From Chionoecetes opilio (Eukaryota; Arthropoda; Malacostraca; Decapoda; Majidae): DNA of 64,000 nt. Where the stretch lies: positions 206,001 through 270,000 of the forward strand of contig JACEEZ010011597.1 in NCBI GenBank assembly GCA_016584305.1, in the 5' to 3' direction. Every line of letters begins with the position of its first letter. The first letter of the stretch is position 1. Of this stretch, positions 34,882 through 45,669 are shown piece after piece. Under the pieces are notes generated by a model. It was not told the origin of the DNA. It ran no database searches and saw nothing but the letters and a program-made list of their open reading frames with translations. The position numbers and the translations under genes are program-made.

Positions 34882-37041
34882 CTGTCTCTATTCTCATTTT
34901 CAATCCAAAGCTGGCTGTTGCGTATATGTGCGCAATGACATCATTTGCTCTCGTGCCCACGGCCTTGAATCTTCCGAATTTTCTACCATCTGGCTTCGAC
35001 TTCAATGTCACTCTCTTACTAAATGTATCTGTGCTGTATATCTCTCACCTAACTCCTCTAACTATGTAAAATTCTTCGACTATTTAACATCAAAAGTGTT
35101 GCACATCTCATCTCATTTTCCTTTAGCAGAAATTTCCATTCTTGGGGACTTCAATGTTCACCACCAGCTTTGGCTATCATCTTCTTTCACTGACCAACCT
35201 GGTGAACAAGCCTACAACTTTTCTATCCTCCAAGACCTAGAGCAGCTGGTGCAGCACCCTACCCGTATTCCTGACTGCCTTGGAGACGCGCCCAACATTC
35301 TTGATCTTTCCCTAACTACTAACCCTTCTGCTTACTCTGTGAAACTATTCTCTCCGTTGGGTTCCTCCGATCACAATCTTATTTCTGTAACCTGTCCTAT
35401 CGCTCCGGTGCCGCCTCGGGACCCACCTAAGCGGAGGTGTTTCTGGCACTTCAACTCAGCTAAGTGGGAAGACCTAAGGCAGTACTACTCTGATTTTCCA
35501 TGGAATGATTACTGCTTCCATGTCAAAGACCCATCTCTTTGTGCAGAGTGTATAACTGAGGTCATAGTCTCTGGCATGGAGGCGTACATTCCACACACTT
35601 TCTCTAATCCTAAAGCCCGTCAACCTTGGTTTAACTCTGCTTGTTCTCATGCTGTCCGAGATAGAGAGGTGGCTCACAAACGGTACCGTAAGCATCCATC
35701 TCCTGAAACTCATGCCCTTTATATTTCTGCCCGTAATCATGCCAAATCTTTACTTCAACTTACCAAAAACTCTTTCATTCATAGAAAATGTCAAAATCTT
35801 TCTGAATCAAATTCCTCTCATGACTTCTGGCATCTAGCAAATAACATCTCTAACAATTTTTCTTCTTCATCTTTCCCTCCTATGCTTCACCCAGATGGCT
35901 CCACAGCTGTCTCATCTATTTCTAAAGCTGAACTCTTCGCTCAAACCTTTGCTAAAAATTCCACTCTGGCTGATGAAGGGCTTGATCCTCCTTTTCCTCC
36001 ACCCCCTGACTATATTATGCCTGTCATTAAGATCCTTCGTAATGATGTTTTCTTTGCCCTTTCTGGCCTAGATCCTCGGAAGGCTTACGGTCCTGATGGA
36101 GTCCCTCCTATTGTTCTCAAAAACTGTGCTTCTGTGCTTGCACCCTGCCTGGTCAAACTTTTCCGTCTTTGTCTATCTACTTCCACCTTTCCTTCTTGCT
36201 GGAAGTTTGCTCACATCCAACCTGTTCCTAAGAAGGGTGACCGTTCTAATCCTACAAACTACCGTCCTATAGCTTTGACTTCCTGCCTTTCTAAAGTTTT
36301 TGAATCTATACTTAATAAGAAGATTCTTAAGCATCTATCTGCTCACAATCTTCTATCTGATCGTCAGTACGGTTTCCATAAAGGGCGATCTACTGGCGAT
36401 CTTCTAGCTTTCCTAACTGAATCCTGGTCATCCTCCTTTAGGGGTTTCGGTGAAACTTTTGCTGTTGCCCTTGACATATCAAAAGCTTTTGATAGAGTCT
36501 GGCACAAATCTTTAATTTCCAAACTACCTTCATTCGGTTTCTATCATTCTCTCTGTAACTTCATCTTAAGTTTCCTTTCAAACCGTTCTATTGCAGCTAC
36601 TGTAGACGGACATTGTTCTTCTCCTAAATCTATCAATAGTGGTGTTCCCCAGGGTTCTGTCCTATCACCCACTCTCTTTCTATTATTCATTAATGATCTT
36701 CTAAGTCTAACTCAAAGCCCTATCCACTCCTACGCTGATGATTCTACCCTGCATTTTTCAACGTCGTTTATTAGACGTCCAACTCAACAGGAACTAAGTG
36801 ATTCACGGAGAGATGCCACCGAGCGCCTAACTTCTGATCTTTCTATAATTTCTGATTGGGGCAAAGCAAACTTTGTTTTGTTCAATGTCGCAAAAACCCA
36901 ATTTCTTCACCTCTCTACTCGACAAAACCTACCAGATAACTATCCCCTCTTCTTCAATGACACTCAACTGTCTCCTTATTCTACAATGAACATTCTAGGA
37001 CTATCCTTTACTAAAAATCTGAACTGGAAATCTCACATCTC
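34882..37041 (+). CDS. LINE ORF2, main segment: endonuclease and reverse transcriptase
   Basis: Open for about 700 codons. Endonuclease blocks: [16 protein letters not shown] (GDFN) and [12 protein letters not shown] (SDHN). RT blocks: [100 protein letters not shown] and [10 protein letters not shown], whose Asp pair is the catalytic site. It then passes the NILGLSF block and is cut at 37041-37053 by the RTE-like LINE. All catalytic residues I can check are present, so this is a recent copy. Confidence 0.92.
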
Positions 37042-37052
37042 ATCTCTTGCTA

Positions 37053-37906
37053 TCTTCACAGCATCTCTTGAGAGTGCTGTGAAGTGTGGGGCAGGTGTAT
37101 CTAGCTTCTTCCCTGTGAATACAGGAGTGAGGCAAGGGTGCGTCCTTGCCCCATCCCTTTTCAACGCTTGTATGGACTGGGTATTGGACAAGGTTGTAGA
37201 TCAAAGTGATTGTGGAGCACCCGTCGACAACACCAAGATCACGGATCTTGTTTTTGCCGATGATGCAGTAATCTTTGCTGAGTCGCTGGAGGTCCTGGTG
37301 ATGGCTCTCGAGGCGCTGCACGAGGAGGCAAAGCCTTTGGGACTTGAGGTCACCTGGCTCAAGACCAAGGTCCAGGTGTTTGGAGACTTACTAGATGAAG
37401 CAGTACAGTCTGTTCATGCGTGTGGCGAGGACATTGAGATCTTGGAAAGTTTTACGTACCTTGGTAGCGCAGTCCATAATGACGGCGGGTCACGTCAAGA
37501 AGTCTTACGGCGGATTGGCATAGCCCACGGTGTTATGGACTCGCTCAGCGGGAGTATTTGGCATTGTCGGTACCTGTGCAGAAGGACAAAGATCCGGATC
37601 TTCAAGTCGCTTGTGATCCCTGTCTTACTCTATGGTTGTGAGACATGGACACTAAATAGTGACTTGAAGAGACGAATCAATGCCTTTGGTAATAAGTGTC
37701 TTCGCAGAATCATGGGGTATCGCTGGGATGATTACGTGTCAAATCAGCGATTGCACCGTGAGACTGAATCGAGGCCTATTACCTGCATAGTCCGTCAGCG
37801 CCAACTTCGGCTATATGGGCATGTGACACACTACCCTGAAACCGATCCTTCCCATCAGGTTGTATCTGTAAGAGACAATCTGGCGTGGAGGAGGCCAAGG
37901 GGGCAC
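37053..37906 (+). pseudogene. RTE-like LINE RT, second half of palm and C-terminal region
   Basis: Reads [20 protein letters not shown] (RT block with GVRQGC), [20 protein letters not shown] (catalytic FADD), [20 protein letters not shown] and [20 protein letters not shown] (C-terminal thumb region typical of RTE/L2-like LINEs). The frame is cut at 37907 by the hAT-like insert and resumes at 39857. The N-terminal endonuclease and first RT blocks are absent because of 5' truncation. Confidence 0.9.
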
Positions 37907-38192
37907 CACTGATCTATATAACATGGATTGCGGATCTGGGCTAGCTGTGGCCGAGATACTGAAGTCAGCCACCAGCCACCAGCCGCCATCTTGCCATCAC
38001 CAAAACAAATACATGGGCCGGCCAGGCAGTGGCTGGGTGTTGGCTGCTGGCATGTGATAGCCTATATTACCACCTACTACTACTATTAACACCTACTACT
38101 ACTATTACCACCTACTACTACTATTACCACCTACAACTACTATTAACACCTACTACTACTACTACTAAACTTCCAACCTAGTGCATCGTCGA

Positions 38193-39369
38193 ACCTTCCA
38201 AGTCATTTATTTACGGTGATACACAGACAACAGGTGTGTTGCGAGGCCGTACAGGTGTGTAGTGACAGGTGTCTTGCCAGGCCGTACAGGTGTGTAGTGG
38301 CAGGTGTGTTGCGAGGCCGTACAGGTGTAGTGACAGGTGTCTTGCGAGGCCGTACAGGTGTATAGTGACAGGTGTGTTGCGAGGCCGTACAGGTGTGTAG
38401 TGACAGGTGTCTTGCGAGGCCGTACAGGTGTGTAGTGACAGGTGTCTTGCGAGACCGTACAGGTGTGTAGTAACAGGTGTTGCGAGGCCGTACAGGGGTG
38501 TGTAGTGACAGGTGTGTTGCGAGGCCGTACAGGTGTGTAGTGACAGGTGTGGTGTATGTGGTAAAGCGAGAGAGGCTAAGAGTGCAGTGTTAGCCCCCGA
38601 GTGTGTGTGTGTCTGACCTAAAGAGCGAACGCGTAGTTCTCGTCTACTATAACGGCGTCAGCCCCGTACCGCCACGGCCACGGGTACGGCGCGGGCCACA
38701 GTGGTCCATAGAAGCTACTCTCGGGGATTACAGGAAGTTTAAATGAATCAAAAACCTTTGGCCTAATCAAAAAACCTTTCTTAATTAGGTATATTGAATT
38801 GAAAGTAGTTAGTTTCGTACACTGATTTTGAGTATTTTCGTACATACCTGGTGTCGTTTCGTAACTCTAGTAGTCAAGTTCAACTCTGAGCTGAGTGTAC
38901 GAAACGACTATGGTTTCATATAGGCTACGAAACAACTTTTGGTAATAATGGACGAGTTTCGCGGTCGTTTTCAGAGACATCAACTATTTTTTCTTGGCCT
39001 ACAATAGATGCTTGTTGCAATGGAGATAGTTTTATTTTGCGCAACCCCCCCCCCAAAAAAAAATAAAAAAAATAATGAAACCTAACCTAACCTTATAGGT
39101 TTTAATGAAACCTAACCTAGCTAACCTTAAAGGTTTTAATGAAACCTAACCTAACCTTGTAGGTTTTAATGAAACCTAACCTAACCCTAAAGGTTTTAAT
39201 GAAACCTAACATAACCTTATAGGTTGTAATGAAACCTAACCTAACTTTAACCACAAAGTATACTTTTTTTCTTTTTTTTTTCTTCGCAAAATAAAGCTAT
39301 CTCCATTAGAACAAGCACCGCTTATTAGGAAGCGCTATGATAATTTGTATCATAACCGCACTCAGGTCT
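38193..39369. repeat. Shared module, expanded copy
   Basis: Same module as 33874-34759 with an enlarged minisatellite and six CCTAACCTAACC-type units (39078-39255). It sits in a transposon of a different superfamily, so either a third mobile element inserted into both or one element captured it from the other. Confidence 0.78.
38228..38550. repeat. About 35-bp minisatellite, about nine units
   Basis: The unit is TTGCGAGGCCGTACAGGTGT plus GTAGTGACAGGTGT; GCCGTACAGG (or ACCGTACAGG) occurs nine times. The homologous place at 33905-33955 has only one unit. Confidence 0.92.
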
Positions 39370-39856
39370 GCTTCCGTTCCCCACTAATTGCTAAAAAGTA
39401 TAAAAAAATATACTTATATCTATATCTACCTATATAAAAAAAAGTATACCATATCCACCTATATTTTTTTTTAACTAGTAGGTGGATGACTGGAGTGGGT
39501 AGATGGATTAAGAGTGGATGGGCTGGGTGGGGAGTGGGTGTGGGTGTGTGTGTGGTGTGTGTGTGGTGTGTGTGGGTGTGGGTGTGGGTGTGGGTGTCTG
39601 GGTGTGTGTTGGTGTGGGTGTGGGTGTGTGGTGGGTGTGTGTGTGTGTGTGTGGTGGGTGCGTGTGTGTGTGTGTGGTGTCTGTTTGTACAGGACATAGC
39701 AGCACAGCTTGGCATGACGAGGCGATAACACAACCAGACAGCAACGCGAGCCGCAGAAACAAGGCTTTGTTTTGGTTATGGCAAGATGGCGGACAGTTGG
39801 AACCAGTGCTGAGCCAGGCTTCCGCGATCCATGTTATATAGATCAGTGGGGGGCAC

Positions 39857-40017
39857 CCACAAGGCTCGTGGCTGGGGCAAGTCGATGTTTCTTGTCGAGA
39901 GCTGCTTGGTATGGGAAAGGAGCCTGCATGGGAACTAGCGCGTGGTGACCCCCGGGAGTGGCGTCGTAGGGTGGGCGAGGCGACGCGCCCCCCGGCGTAT
40001 GCCCCCAATGATTGATG
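39857..40017 (+). pseudogene. RTE-like LINE, C-terminal end
   Basis: Continues the RTE-like protein after the hAT-like insert: SWLGQVDVSCRELLGMGKEP then AWELARGDPREWRRRVGEAT and APND-stop at 40010-40014. The same terminus is found at 53417-53500 on the minus strand. Confidence 0.88.
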
Positions 40018-40028
40018 ATCTCTTGCTA

Positions 40029-40544
40029 AAACAGCTTCTAAGAAGTTAGGTGTCCTGTGGCATCTGCGTCCTTTTTTTTCTCCCTCCCAATTGCTTGCTC
40101 TCTACAGGGGCCTTATCCGCCCCATGTATGGAGTATGTCTCACATGTTTGGGGAGGATCCACTCATACAGCTCTCCTAAACAGGGTTGAGTCAAAAGCTT
40201 TTCGTCTCATCAACTCCCCTCCTCTGACTGACTGTCTTCAATCTTTAAATCACCGTCGCAATGTTGCTTCTCTTGCTCTCTTCTACCGTTATTTTCATGC
40301 CCACTGCTATTCTGAACTTGCTAACTGCATGCCTCCCCCCATCCCGTGGCCTCGCTGCACAAGAGTTTCTACTCATTCTCATCCCTATTCTGTCCATCTT
40401 CCTAATGCAAGAGTTAATCAGTATCTTTACTCTTTCATCCCTTTCACTGGTAAACTCTGGAACTCTCTTCCTGTTTCTATTTTTCCACTTTTCTATGACT
40501 TAAATCTTTTCAAAAGAAGAGTAACAAGACACCTCCCGAACTAA
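40029..40544 (+). pseudogene. LINE ORF2, last segment (C-terminal region) with a one-base frameshift
   Basis: In frame with the segment before the RTE-like insert: KTASKKLGVLWHLRPFFSPS then LYRGLIRP; near 40119-40123 one extra base shifts to the frame reading CMEYVSHVWGGSTHTALLNR, VESKAFRLINSPPLTDCLQS and VNQYLYSFIPFTGKLWNSLP, ending HLPN-stop at 40544. WNSLP followed by a short basic tail is the usual C-terminus of Jockey/CR1 LINEs. The single-base change may be a sequencing or real mutation. Confidence 0.88.
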
Positions 40545-40670
40545 ATTGGCTCACCCCTCTTTTTTATATTATTCTCTTACTGTCTTCTTTATAGGGACTG
40601 GCAACTAAGCGGGCTTTGTGTTACCCATTTTTGTTGTGCCCTTGGCCAGTCCTTTGTGATGTAAAAAAAA
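40545..40670 (+). other. LINE 3' UTR and A-rich tail
   Basis: ATTCTCTTACTGTCTTCTTT followed by GGGACTGGCAACTAAGC and CCTTTGTGATGTAAAAAAAA. The same sequence, as a solo copy, is in the transposon at 5355-5465, which confirms that this is the mobile 3' end. Confidence 0.85.
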
Positions 40671-40676
40671 AATATA

Positions 40677-41007
40677 CACAGCTAAGTATTAATTATCCGA
40701 CCTTGGGGGGACCGAAGGTAGGTCGGATAATAATTGGAATAGTCGGATGTTCGGATATCACAGTAACCATAAACGTAAGGACAAAATTGTATAGAACATA
40801 AAAGATGCAGCTCTTGAAGGCCGACCCAGTGGTATACACGAAAGTAAAATTCATGCATAAATAAAGCCACAAATCAATGTTTTCTAAAAACTACAAAAAA
40901 AAACTAAGTAAAATAAATGGCCAAAACAAGACACAATGTGGTGGTGAAAAATGTCGGTTGTTTGGACAAGTCGGATGTTTGGAGGTCGGATGTTGGGAAT
41001 TTGGCTG
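40677..41007. mobile_element. TA-flanked miniature element (GTCGGATGTT family)
   Basis: Left end near CACAGCTAAGTATTAATTAT; right end, inward, CAGCCAAATTCCCAACATCC; TA at both sides. TCGGATGTT words are iterated (GTCGGATGTTCGGATATC on the left, AAGTCGGATGTTTGGAGG and TCGGATGTTGGG on the right). No gene. Confidence 0.7.
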
Positions 41008-41019
41008 TATATATATATA

Positions 41020-41284
41020 CAGTCGACCCTCGATTTAACAGACCTCGGTTTAAAGAATTTCGGATTTAACTTATTCCATTCACAAGACAAATTTCTGGGC
41101 AAGAATGGCATGCCAGACTGCTTATCGCTGCTCGAATCATCAACTCAACATAATTTTTCTCGTTTCATTTTGGAATGCTTGAATTTTAAGGAGTTCTAAT
41201 GTATCAGATATTAAGATATATAAGGAAGGAGCCTGTGTTGCTAGTGATTCAGTGGTAGGTTTGTATTGTTTAAAATAGTTATTA
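41020..41284. mobile_element. Truncated Tigger/pogo-like left end
   Basis: Starts CAGTCGACCCTCGATTTAAC after TA and proceeds like 12731-14884 in inverse order (CTTATCGCTGCTCGAATCAT, GGAAGGAGCCTGTGTTGCTA). It stops where the CCGTATTTTACGG end begins at 41285, so the right part is lost or replaced. Confidence 0.65.
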
Positions 41285-41680
41285 CCGTATTTTACGGCTT
41301 ATAAGACGCACTTTTTTTCCTAAAAAATACCCTGAAAAATACTCGTGCGTCTTCCAAGACGAATGTTGGAATGAGACTGCCGCCAAGACCGGCGGGTGCC
41401 ATTCCGCGGCAACTTCCACCTCAGCAGATTGGCACCATGCAACACCACCACCTATCGTCTGCTAGTGTTGATGTATCGTCTGCTAGTGTTGATGCATCAT
41501 TTACCACCAGGCTGTCCCATGTATCACAAGATAAGACTATATGAGTCTGCTACCAAGACTGGCGGGAGCCGTTCCGTGACAATTTCCACCTCGGCAGATT
41601 GGCGTCAACAACGCCACCTAACGTCTGCTAGTGTTAACGTATCATTTACCACTCTTCAATGTATTTAGTGCCCAGCTCTG
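41285..41680. mobile_element. Partial CCGTATTTTACGG-family element with an internal duplication
   Basis: Starts CCGTATTTTACGGCTTATAA then GACGCAC. Further in, a segment with GACTGCCGCCAAGACCGGCG and CCTCAGCAGATTGGC is repeated in diverged form about 175 bp later (41550-41655). A matching right end was not found before the microsatellite. Confidence 0.55.
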
Positions 41681-41954
<274 letters not shown>

Positions 41955-42076
41955 CTTTCTAATTCAAACCCGTATGATTCGAACTTCGGATACCGTAAAT
42001 GTACAAGTCGACCCGGCGTCCAAGTCGACCTCAAGATTATTAGCTCAAGATTACGGGTTAGGCCTATACCTCCTAT

Positions 42077-42330
42077 GGGGGAGGCGGTGGCCGAGTGGTT
42101 AGCATCTTTGAGTGCTGAACTCAATGTCCCGAGTTCGAATCCTGCCGGGGGCAACTCTTTCAAGAGACTGGTAGGGGAGCAGAAGGTCCTGAGTTCAAGT
42201 CTCATCAAGGAGCAACTGTCAAATCCATCGTCGAGTGGCCGAAGCAACCCACATGCAGCGTATACCTGTCTGCCGATTGTGAGTGTGACAATGGACTCTA
42301 GGGGCTGCATGCGCCTAAACTGAAGAACCG
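42077..42330 (+). mobile_element. tRNA-derived SINE
   Basis: The head GGGGAGGCGGTGGCCGAGTG, GTTAGC contains an A box (GTGGCCGAGTGG) and, about 50 bp later, a B box (GAGTTCGAATCC), the spacing of tRNA-Ser/Leu type genes. The anticodon arm lacks the expected U33, so it is not a functional tRNA. The body includes CATCGTCGAGTGGCCGAAGC, a segment shared with the SINE at 29560. Confidence 0.75.
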
Positions 42331-42344
42331 AACACCACACCACT

Positions 42345-42885
42345 TACATGAAGATATGAATCTTTACTATAGCCTATACTTATATAAACCGCGCGCCCTT
42401 AAACCTCTCTACTGAAAAATTTGCCTTTTTCCAGATTTCCTTTAATAACTTCGCCACTATTGTACCGAATTTAATAAACAATATATCATTGGACATTAGA
42501 ATAAAGATGTGATTTTCTCATCTTCCGTTTTTTTTCAATTTGGGTAAAAATTTGCAAATAATAGCAAATACATTTACGAGATCCAAAAAAACTTAAAAAA
42601 TGCTAAACACTTAAGAATGAAATTCAAAATTCTTAAAAGATGAATCGTTTGGATATGTTGTAATGCATATTTGGTCATTTTTTCATCCGTGCAAGTCATT
42701 GGATAAGAAAGTTATTAGGAGTTTAATTTCTTTTAAAAAAAACTTTTTATTTTTTTTGCAGTTATGTATCGAGCTATGGATCTGAAAATGAGCTAGGATT
42801 ATTTCGGCATTAGCATATTTTTGACAAAAAAAAATCATGACAATCCACCGGTAATTAAGAAATGGTGTGACGCTCCCCTTAAAGC
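42345..42885. other. No gene or element recognised
   Basis: AT-rich DNA with runs of A and T; frames are short and featureless. Confidence 0.4.
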
Positions 42886-42893
42886 GGGGGATT

Positions 42894-43446
42894 AGGTTTA
42901 GTCCGGCAGCCACCAGGCTCAACCTTGTTTTAGGGTCTTAAGTTTTCTTTTCAGTGGATTTTGTTTGCCCATATATCCAGTTTGAAAAATATCTTGGTTG
43001 GCTCGCTGTCAACCTTGGGCAATTTGAGATAATTAGCATAAAACAAAATGGCCGCCATGGAAATATCAAAATACATAATATACCATAATTCCCTTACAAA
43101 TTGACATAACCGGTCAACCAATACATGGATTCCAGGGTATTTTGACCCAGAAAATTCATTTCTGGTATTTTCATATCCAAAATGACCACCATTTTCAAAA
43201 TGGCTGCCTTTTTTTTTTTATTTTGAGAATTTTTATACTTATACCAGTATATAAGAGTATTACTTGTTCAACATGATAGTAATATATATTGACAGTTTTT
43301 TTAGTCAGATCGTTTTGAGTCCTCAATTTCTTATGGGCATAAATGCATAATTCTTGAGGTAATTAGTAATCATCCTTATCATCCTCATCAACTGCTGTTC
43401 GTGTTTGATCATTGCAACCTTCAATGAGGATTGACAAGCACAAAAA
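42894..43446. mobile_element. Left-end fragment of a TAGTCCGGCAG element
   Basis: From TAGTCCGGCAGCCACCAGGC it is collinear with 47516-48075: terminal repeat, CATAAAACAAAATGGCCGCC, GTCAACCAATACATGGATTC, then the inverse of the gene's end (CATCCTCATCAACTGCTGTT). Homology stops around 43446, two bases before an ambiguous base N at 43448, so truncation may coincide with an assembly join. Confidence 0.85.
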
Positions 43447-43454
43447 CNTATGTC

Positions 43455-43539
43455 AGTGAAATCCTCAGGAGCAGTGAGGACTCGAACAGGCTACCACTGA
43501 AAGGCAGGCCAGCGCTCTATCACTTGACCATCGTGACGG

Positions 43540-43540
<1 letters not shown>
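43455..43540 (-). mobile_element. tRNA-like SINE head
   Basis: On the minus strand GATGGTCAAGTGATAGAGCG resembles an A box and CTGTTCGAGTCCTCAC a B box (GTTCGAGTCC), about 33 bp apart. The acceptor stem does not close. It directly borders a (GT)n run. Confidence 0.55.
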
Positions 43541-43617
<77 letters not shown>

Positions 43618-43663
43618 TGTGTGTGTGTGTGTGTGTGTTTTGTGTTTGTGTGTGTGTGTGTGT

Positions 43664-43701
<38 letters not shown>
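43539..43701. repeat. (GT)n microsatellite
   Basis: About 160 bp of GT with a few TCTGT and TTTTGTGTTT interruptions. Confidence 0.96.
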
Positions 43702-43703
<2 letters not shown>

Positions 43704-44147
43704 GAGAATGTAGGTCACTTCCTCCACCACACCCTTACAACCGCGCACACCTGGACGGCTTGTGTGTGCTGTGGTACAAGGGTTTCAGTCCTTTTCCCTT
43801 TCTATTGATTTCCTACTCGCCTAGATGAAGAAAGAAACACAGCAGAGAGGAGTAATGGAAGGAAAGAAATAACCGAAGAAAAATAGACAGATAACTGAAA
43901 AGGAAAAGAATGTGCTGTTCTGCTAATACCAAATGAAGGAGAAGGAAGTGGATATAATAGAGTAAGAAGGGAAAAGAAAAAAGGAGAAAGAATGGAGAAG
44001 GAAGAATTCAGTTACTTGGAATTGGGAGAAAGCGAAGGGGTTTTGGAAGAAGTAGGGGTAGGTGGAAAAGGATGCTAGGGGTATAGTAGAGTCTATAGAC
44101 TCTATAGGGAGGTGGGAGAAAGGGAGATATACAGCTGCACGCCTTTT
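43702..44147. other. Purine-rich non-coding stretch
   Basis: GAAGGAAAGAAA-type sequence without coding features, up to the left end of the next element. Confidence 0.4.
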
Positions 44148-44377
44148 TAGTCTGGTAGGAGTAGGGTAGAATTGGAAAAAAATCCTATATAAGCTTTCTT
44201 GGTGTCATTTGACGCAGAAACATGTCCACTATCATATATTAGAAATGCCATTGATCCACTTTTGGGAAAGTTTTTGAGAGGACTTTTGAAATTTCCCCTA
44301 TTTTCAATGTCATTTGATGTTTAAATCACATTGTTACTTTCGCCAAAGAAATTTTGGAGTTTTTGTTTCTGCTTCCG

Positions 44378-44460
44378 TTTGTACGTTTGTTTGTTGATAA
44401 CAAACAAACATAACATTGTTTGTTTGTTTGTTTGTTGATAACAAGATACCTCAAAAAGTT
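44378..44460. repeat. GTTTGTTTGTTT repeat with flanking inverted copy
   Basis: TACGTTTGTTTGTTGATAAC, AAACAAACATAAC and a second GTTTGTTTGTTTGTTGATAA form a small hairpin-prone cluster inside the element. Confidence 0.6.
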
Positions 44461-44794
44461 ATGAACCGATTTTCAGGAAAATTAAGTGGACTGATAAAAT
44501 ATGTGCCCAGGAAGAAGTGGTTTAATTTAGGAGGTGATCGTTGGAGCGTATACCTTCGCCAGCATAGGCAGAGGTATCTTCTTCCGAGTGTCCGAGTATC
44601 TTATTCCGAGCTCTTCCGAGTGCCCATCTAATATTAAGAGAGGTGTCTTTCCTCCTTTATTCTGGTTTAGGACAGACAGAGGATTTTTTACTGGCAGAGT
44701 TACACCCCTGCGCCCAAACATCCACCCAAACAATATATTGTTTTCCCATGCTATCAAACATCAACAACGCCGTCATCATATTCATCCTCTGAGG

Positions 44795-45106
44795 TCACAA
44801 TAGGACCCGTGTTATTGCATGGCTGTTCACGGCACTCATCAGGCACTTTTGTCCATACTTCCGGCAGGAGCATTGTTTTGAACCGCAACGGTTCTTCTTA
44901 TTGAGCTTGCATTTACACCAAGTAAAGTGAAACATTCTGGTTTGAGCAGCATCCAAGTCGGTCATAATTGGGTAAAGAGTGTCATTTTCAATTGTCCAAC
45001 TCCGTTTTCTAGCTTCCAGACTATCATTAGTTAGATCAGTCCAATTTACAACCTGGAGATGAACATGCAAGCTATGGTAGTGTGCTGCACGTTCAGTTGA
45101 AGGCAA
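44795..45106 (-). pseudogene. C-terminal part of a CXC (tesmin/TSO1-like) domain protein
   Basis: Reads STERAAHYHSLHVHLQVVNW, then PIMTDLDAAQTRMFHFTWCK and CKLNKKNRCGSKQCSCRKYG followed by QKC. The spacing C-x-C-(x7)-C-(x4)-C-x-C-(x6)-C is that of a CXC zinc-binding module. In the protein at 48000-49866 the same order occurs (a PPT..A....H motif, a Trp, then CXC), so both are C-termini of one protein type. The N-terminal nuclease-like half is not recognisable here, so the copy is truncated or deleted. Confidence 0.65.
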
Positions 45107-45669
45107 TCTTTGCTGCTCAACTCTTTGACTTTGCCATGATTGTCATGTATACTTTGCATATCGCAGATTAGTCAGTGTATCCGGCTTAGTTCCACCATAC
45201 AGTAAAAATACTAGTTGGTGTCCAGCTTCTCCAACTTCCTTTGCAATAAATTTACGTTCACTGATTTTGTTAGGCAAGTTCTGAAACCTCTGGAGACTCC
45301 TTCAAAATATTCGTTAGATGCATGTTTCCATGATATAAGATTGCAGAGGTTGTGTCACAGCCACTTCATGCATGTACAAAGAGAATGTAAATGCGGATGA
45401 CGGCTGGTATATATATATGTTGGTCACTTTCATGCTAAACATGAATTAAGTTTTGTCCAGGTCGTTGCCATCTGCTTTCATTTCTGATAAAGATATCGGC
45501 TATGCTATTTTCCCAATTTTAATATGTGACTTATTAATTTTAATCTATTATATTTATTATTTCAATATTTGATATTGGACATGTTTCTGCGTTAAATGTC
45601 ACCAAAATGCTTACATTGGAATTTTTTCCCACTTCCACTAAAACTCTGGGTTCTTCTACCAGATTATTT

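Larger units (their letters stand above)
37907..39848. mobile_element. hAT-like non-autonomous element, 1.9 kb
   Basis: Ends CACTGATCTATATAACATGG inverted at both sides, flanked by a perfect 8-bp duplication GGGGGCAC (37899-37906, 39849-39856). No transposase. Contains CTACTACTATTAACACC tandem triplet-like repeats (38060-38165), the module shared with 33874-34759, and a GT-rich block (39535-39690). Confidence 0.88.
37053..40017 (+). mobile_element. RTE-like LINE, 5'-truncated, nested in the Jockey/CR1-like LINE
   Basis: Starts inside its RT domain and ends just after its stop codon with TGATTGATG. Flanked by an 11-bp duplication ATCTCTTGCTA (37042-37052, 40018-40028). By chance it enters in the same frame as the host LINE, which produces a 994-codon open frame fusing two different polymerases. 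A hAT-like element is nested at 37907-39848. The minus-strand LINE at 53404-59983 is the same family. Confidence 0.9.
44148..45666. mobile_element. TAGTCTGGTAG element with a CXC-protein gene remnant
   Basis: Left end TAGTCTGGTAGGAGTAGG; right end, inward, TAATCTGGTAGAAGAACC. Inverted similarity continues for about 85 bp (GACGCAGAAACATGTCC in both). Possible 3-bp duplication TTT (44145-44147, 45667-45669). The inside has a minus-strand frame with a C-terminal cysteine-rich domain. The first 11 bp match the 47516-50571 element in 9 positions, implying one superfamily. Confidence 0.72.

Noticed and set aside
39486..40008. His/Thr-rich or Val/Cys-rich protein
   Set aside because: The frames run through a GT-rich block of a hAT-like element and the antisense of the RTE-like LINE terminus.
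42077..42152. Functional tRNA-Ser gene
   Set aside because: A and B boxes are good, but the anticodon loop lacks U33 and the acceptor stem does not close; the downstream body matches a SINE.
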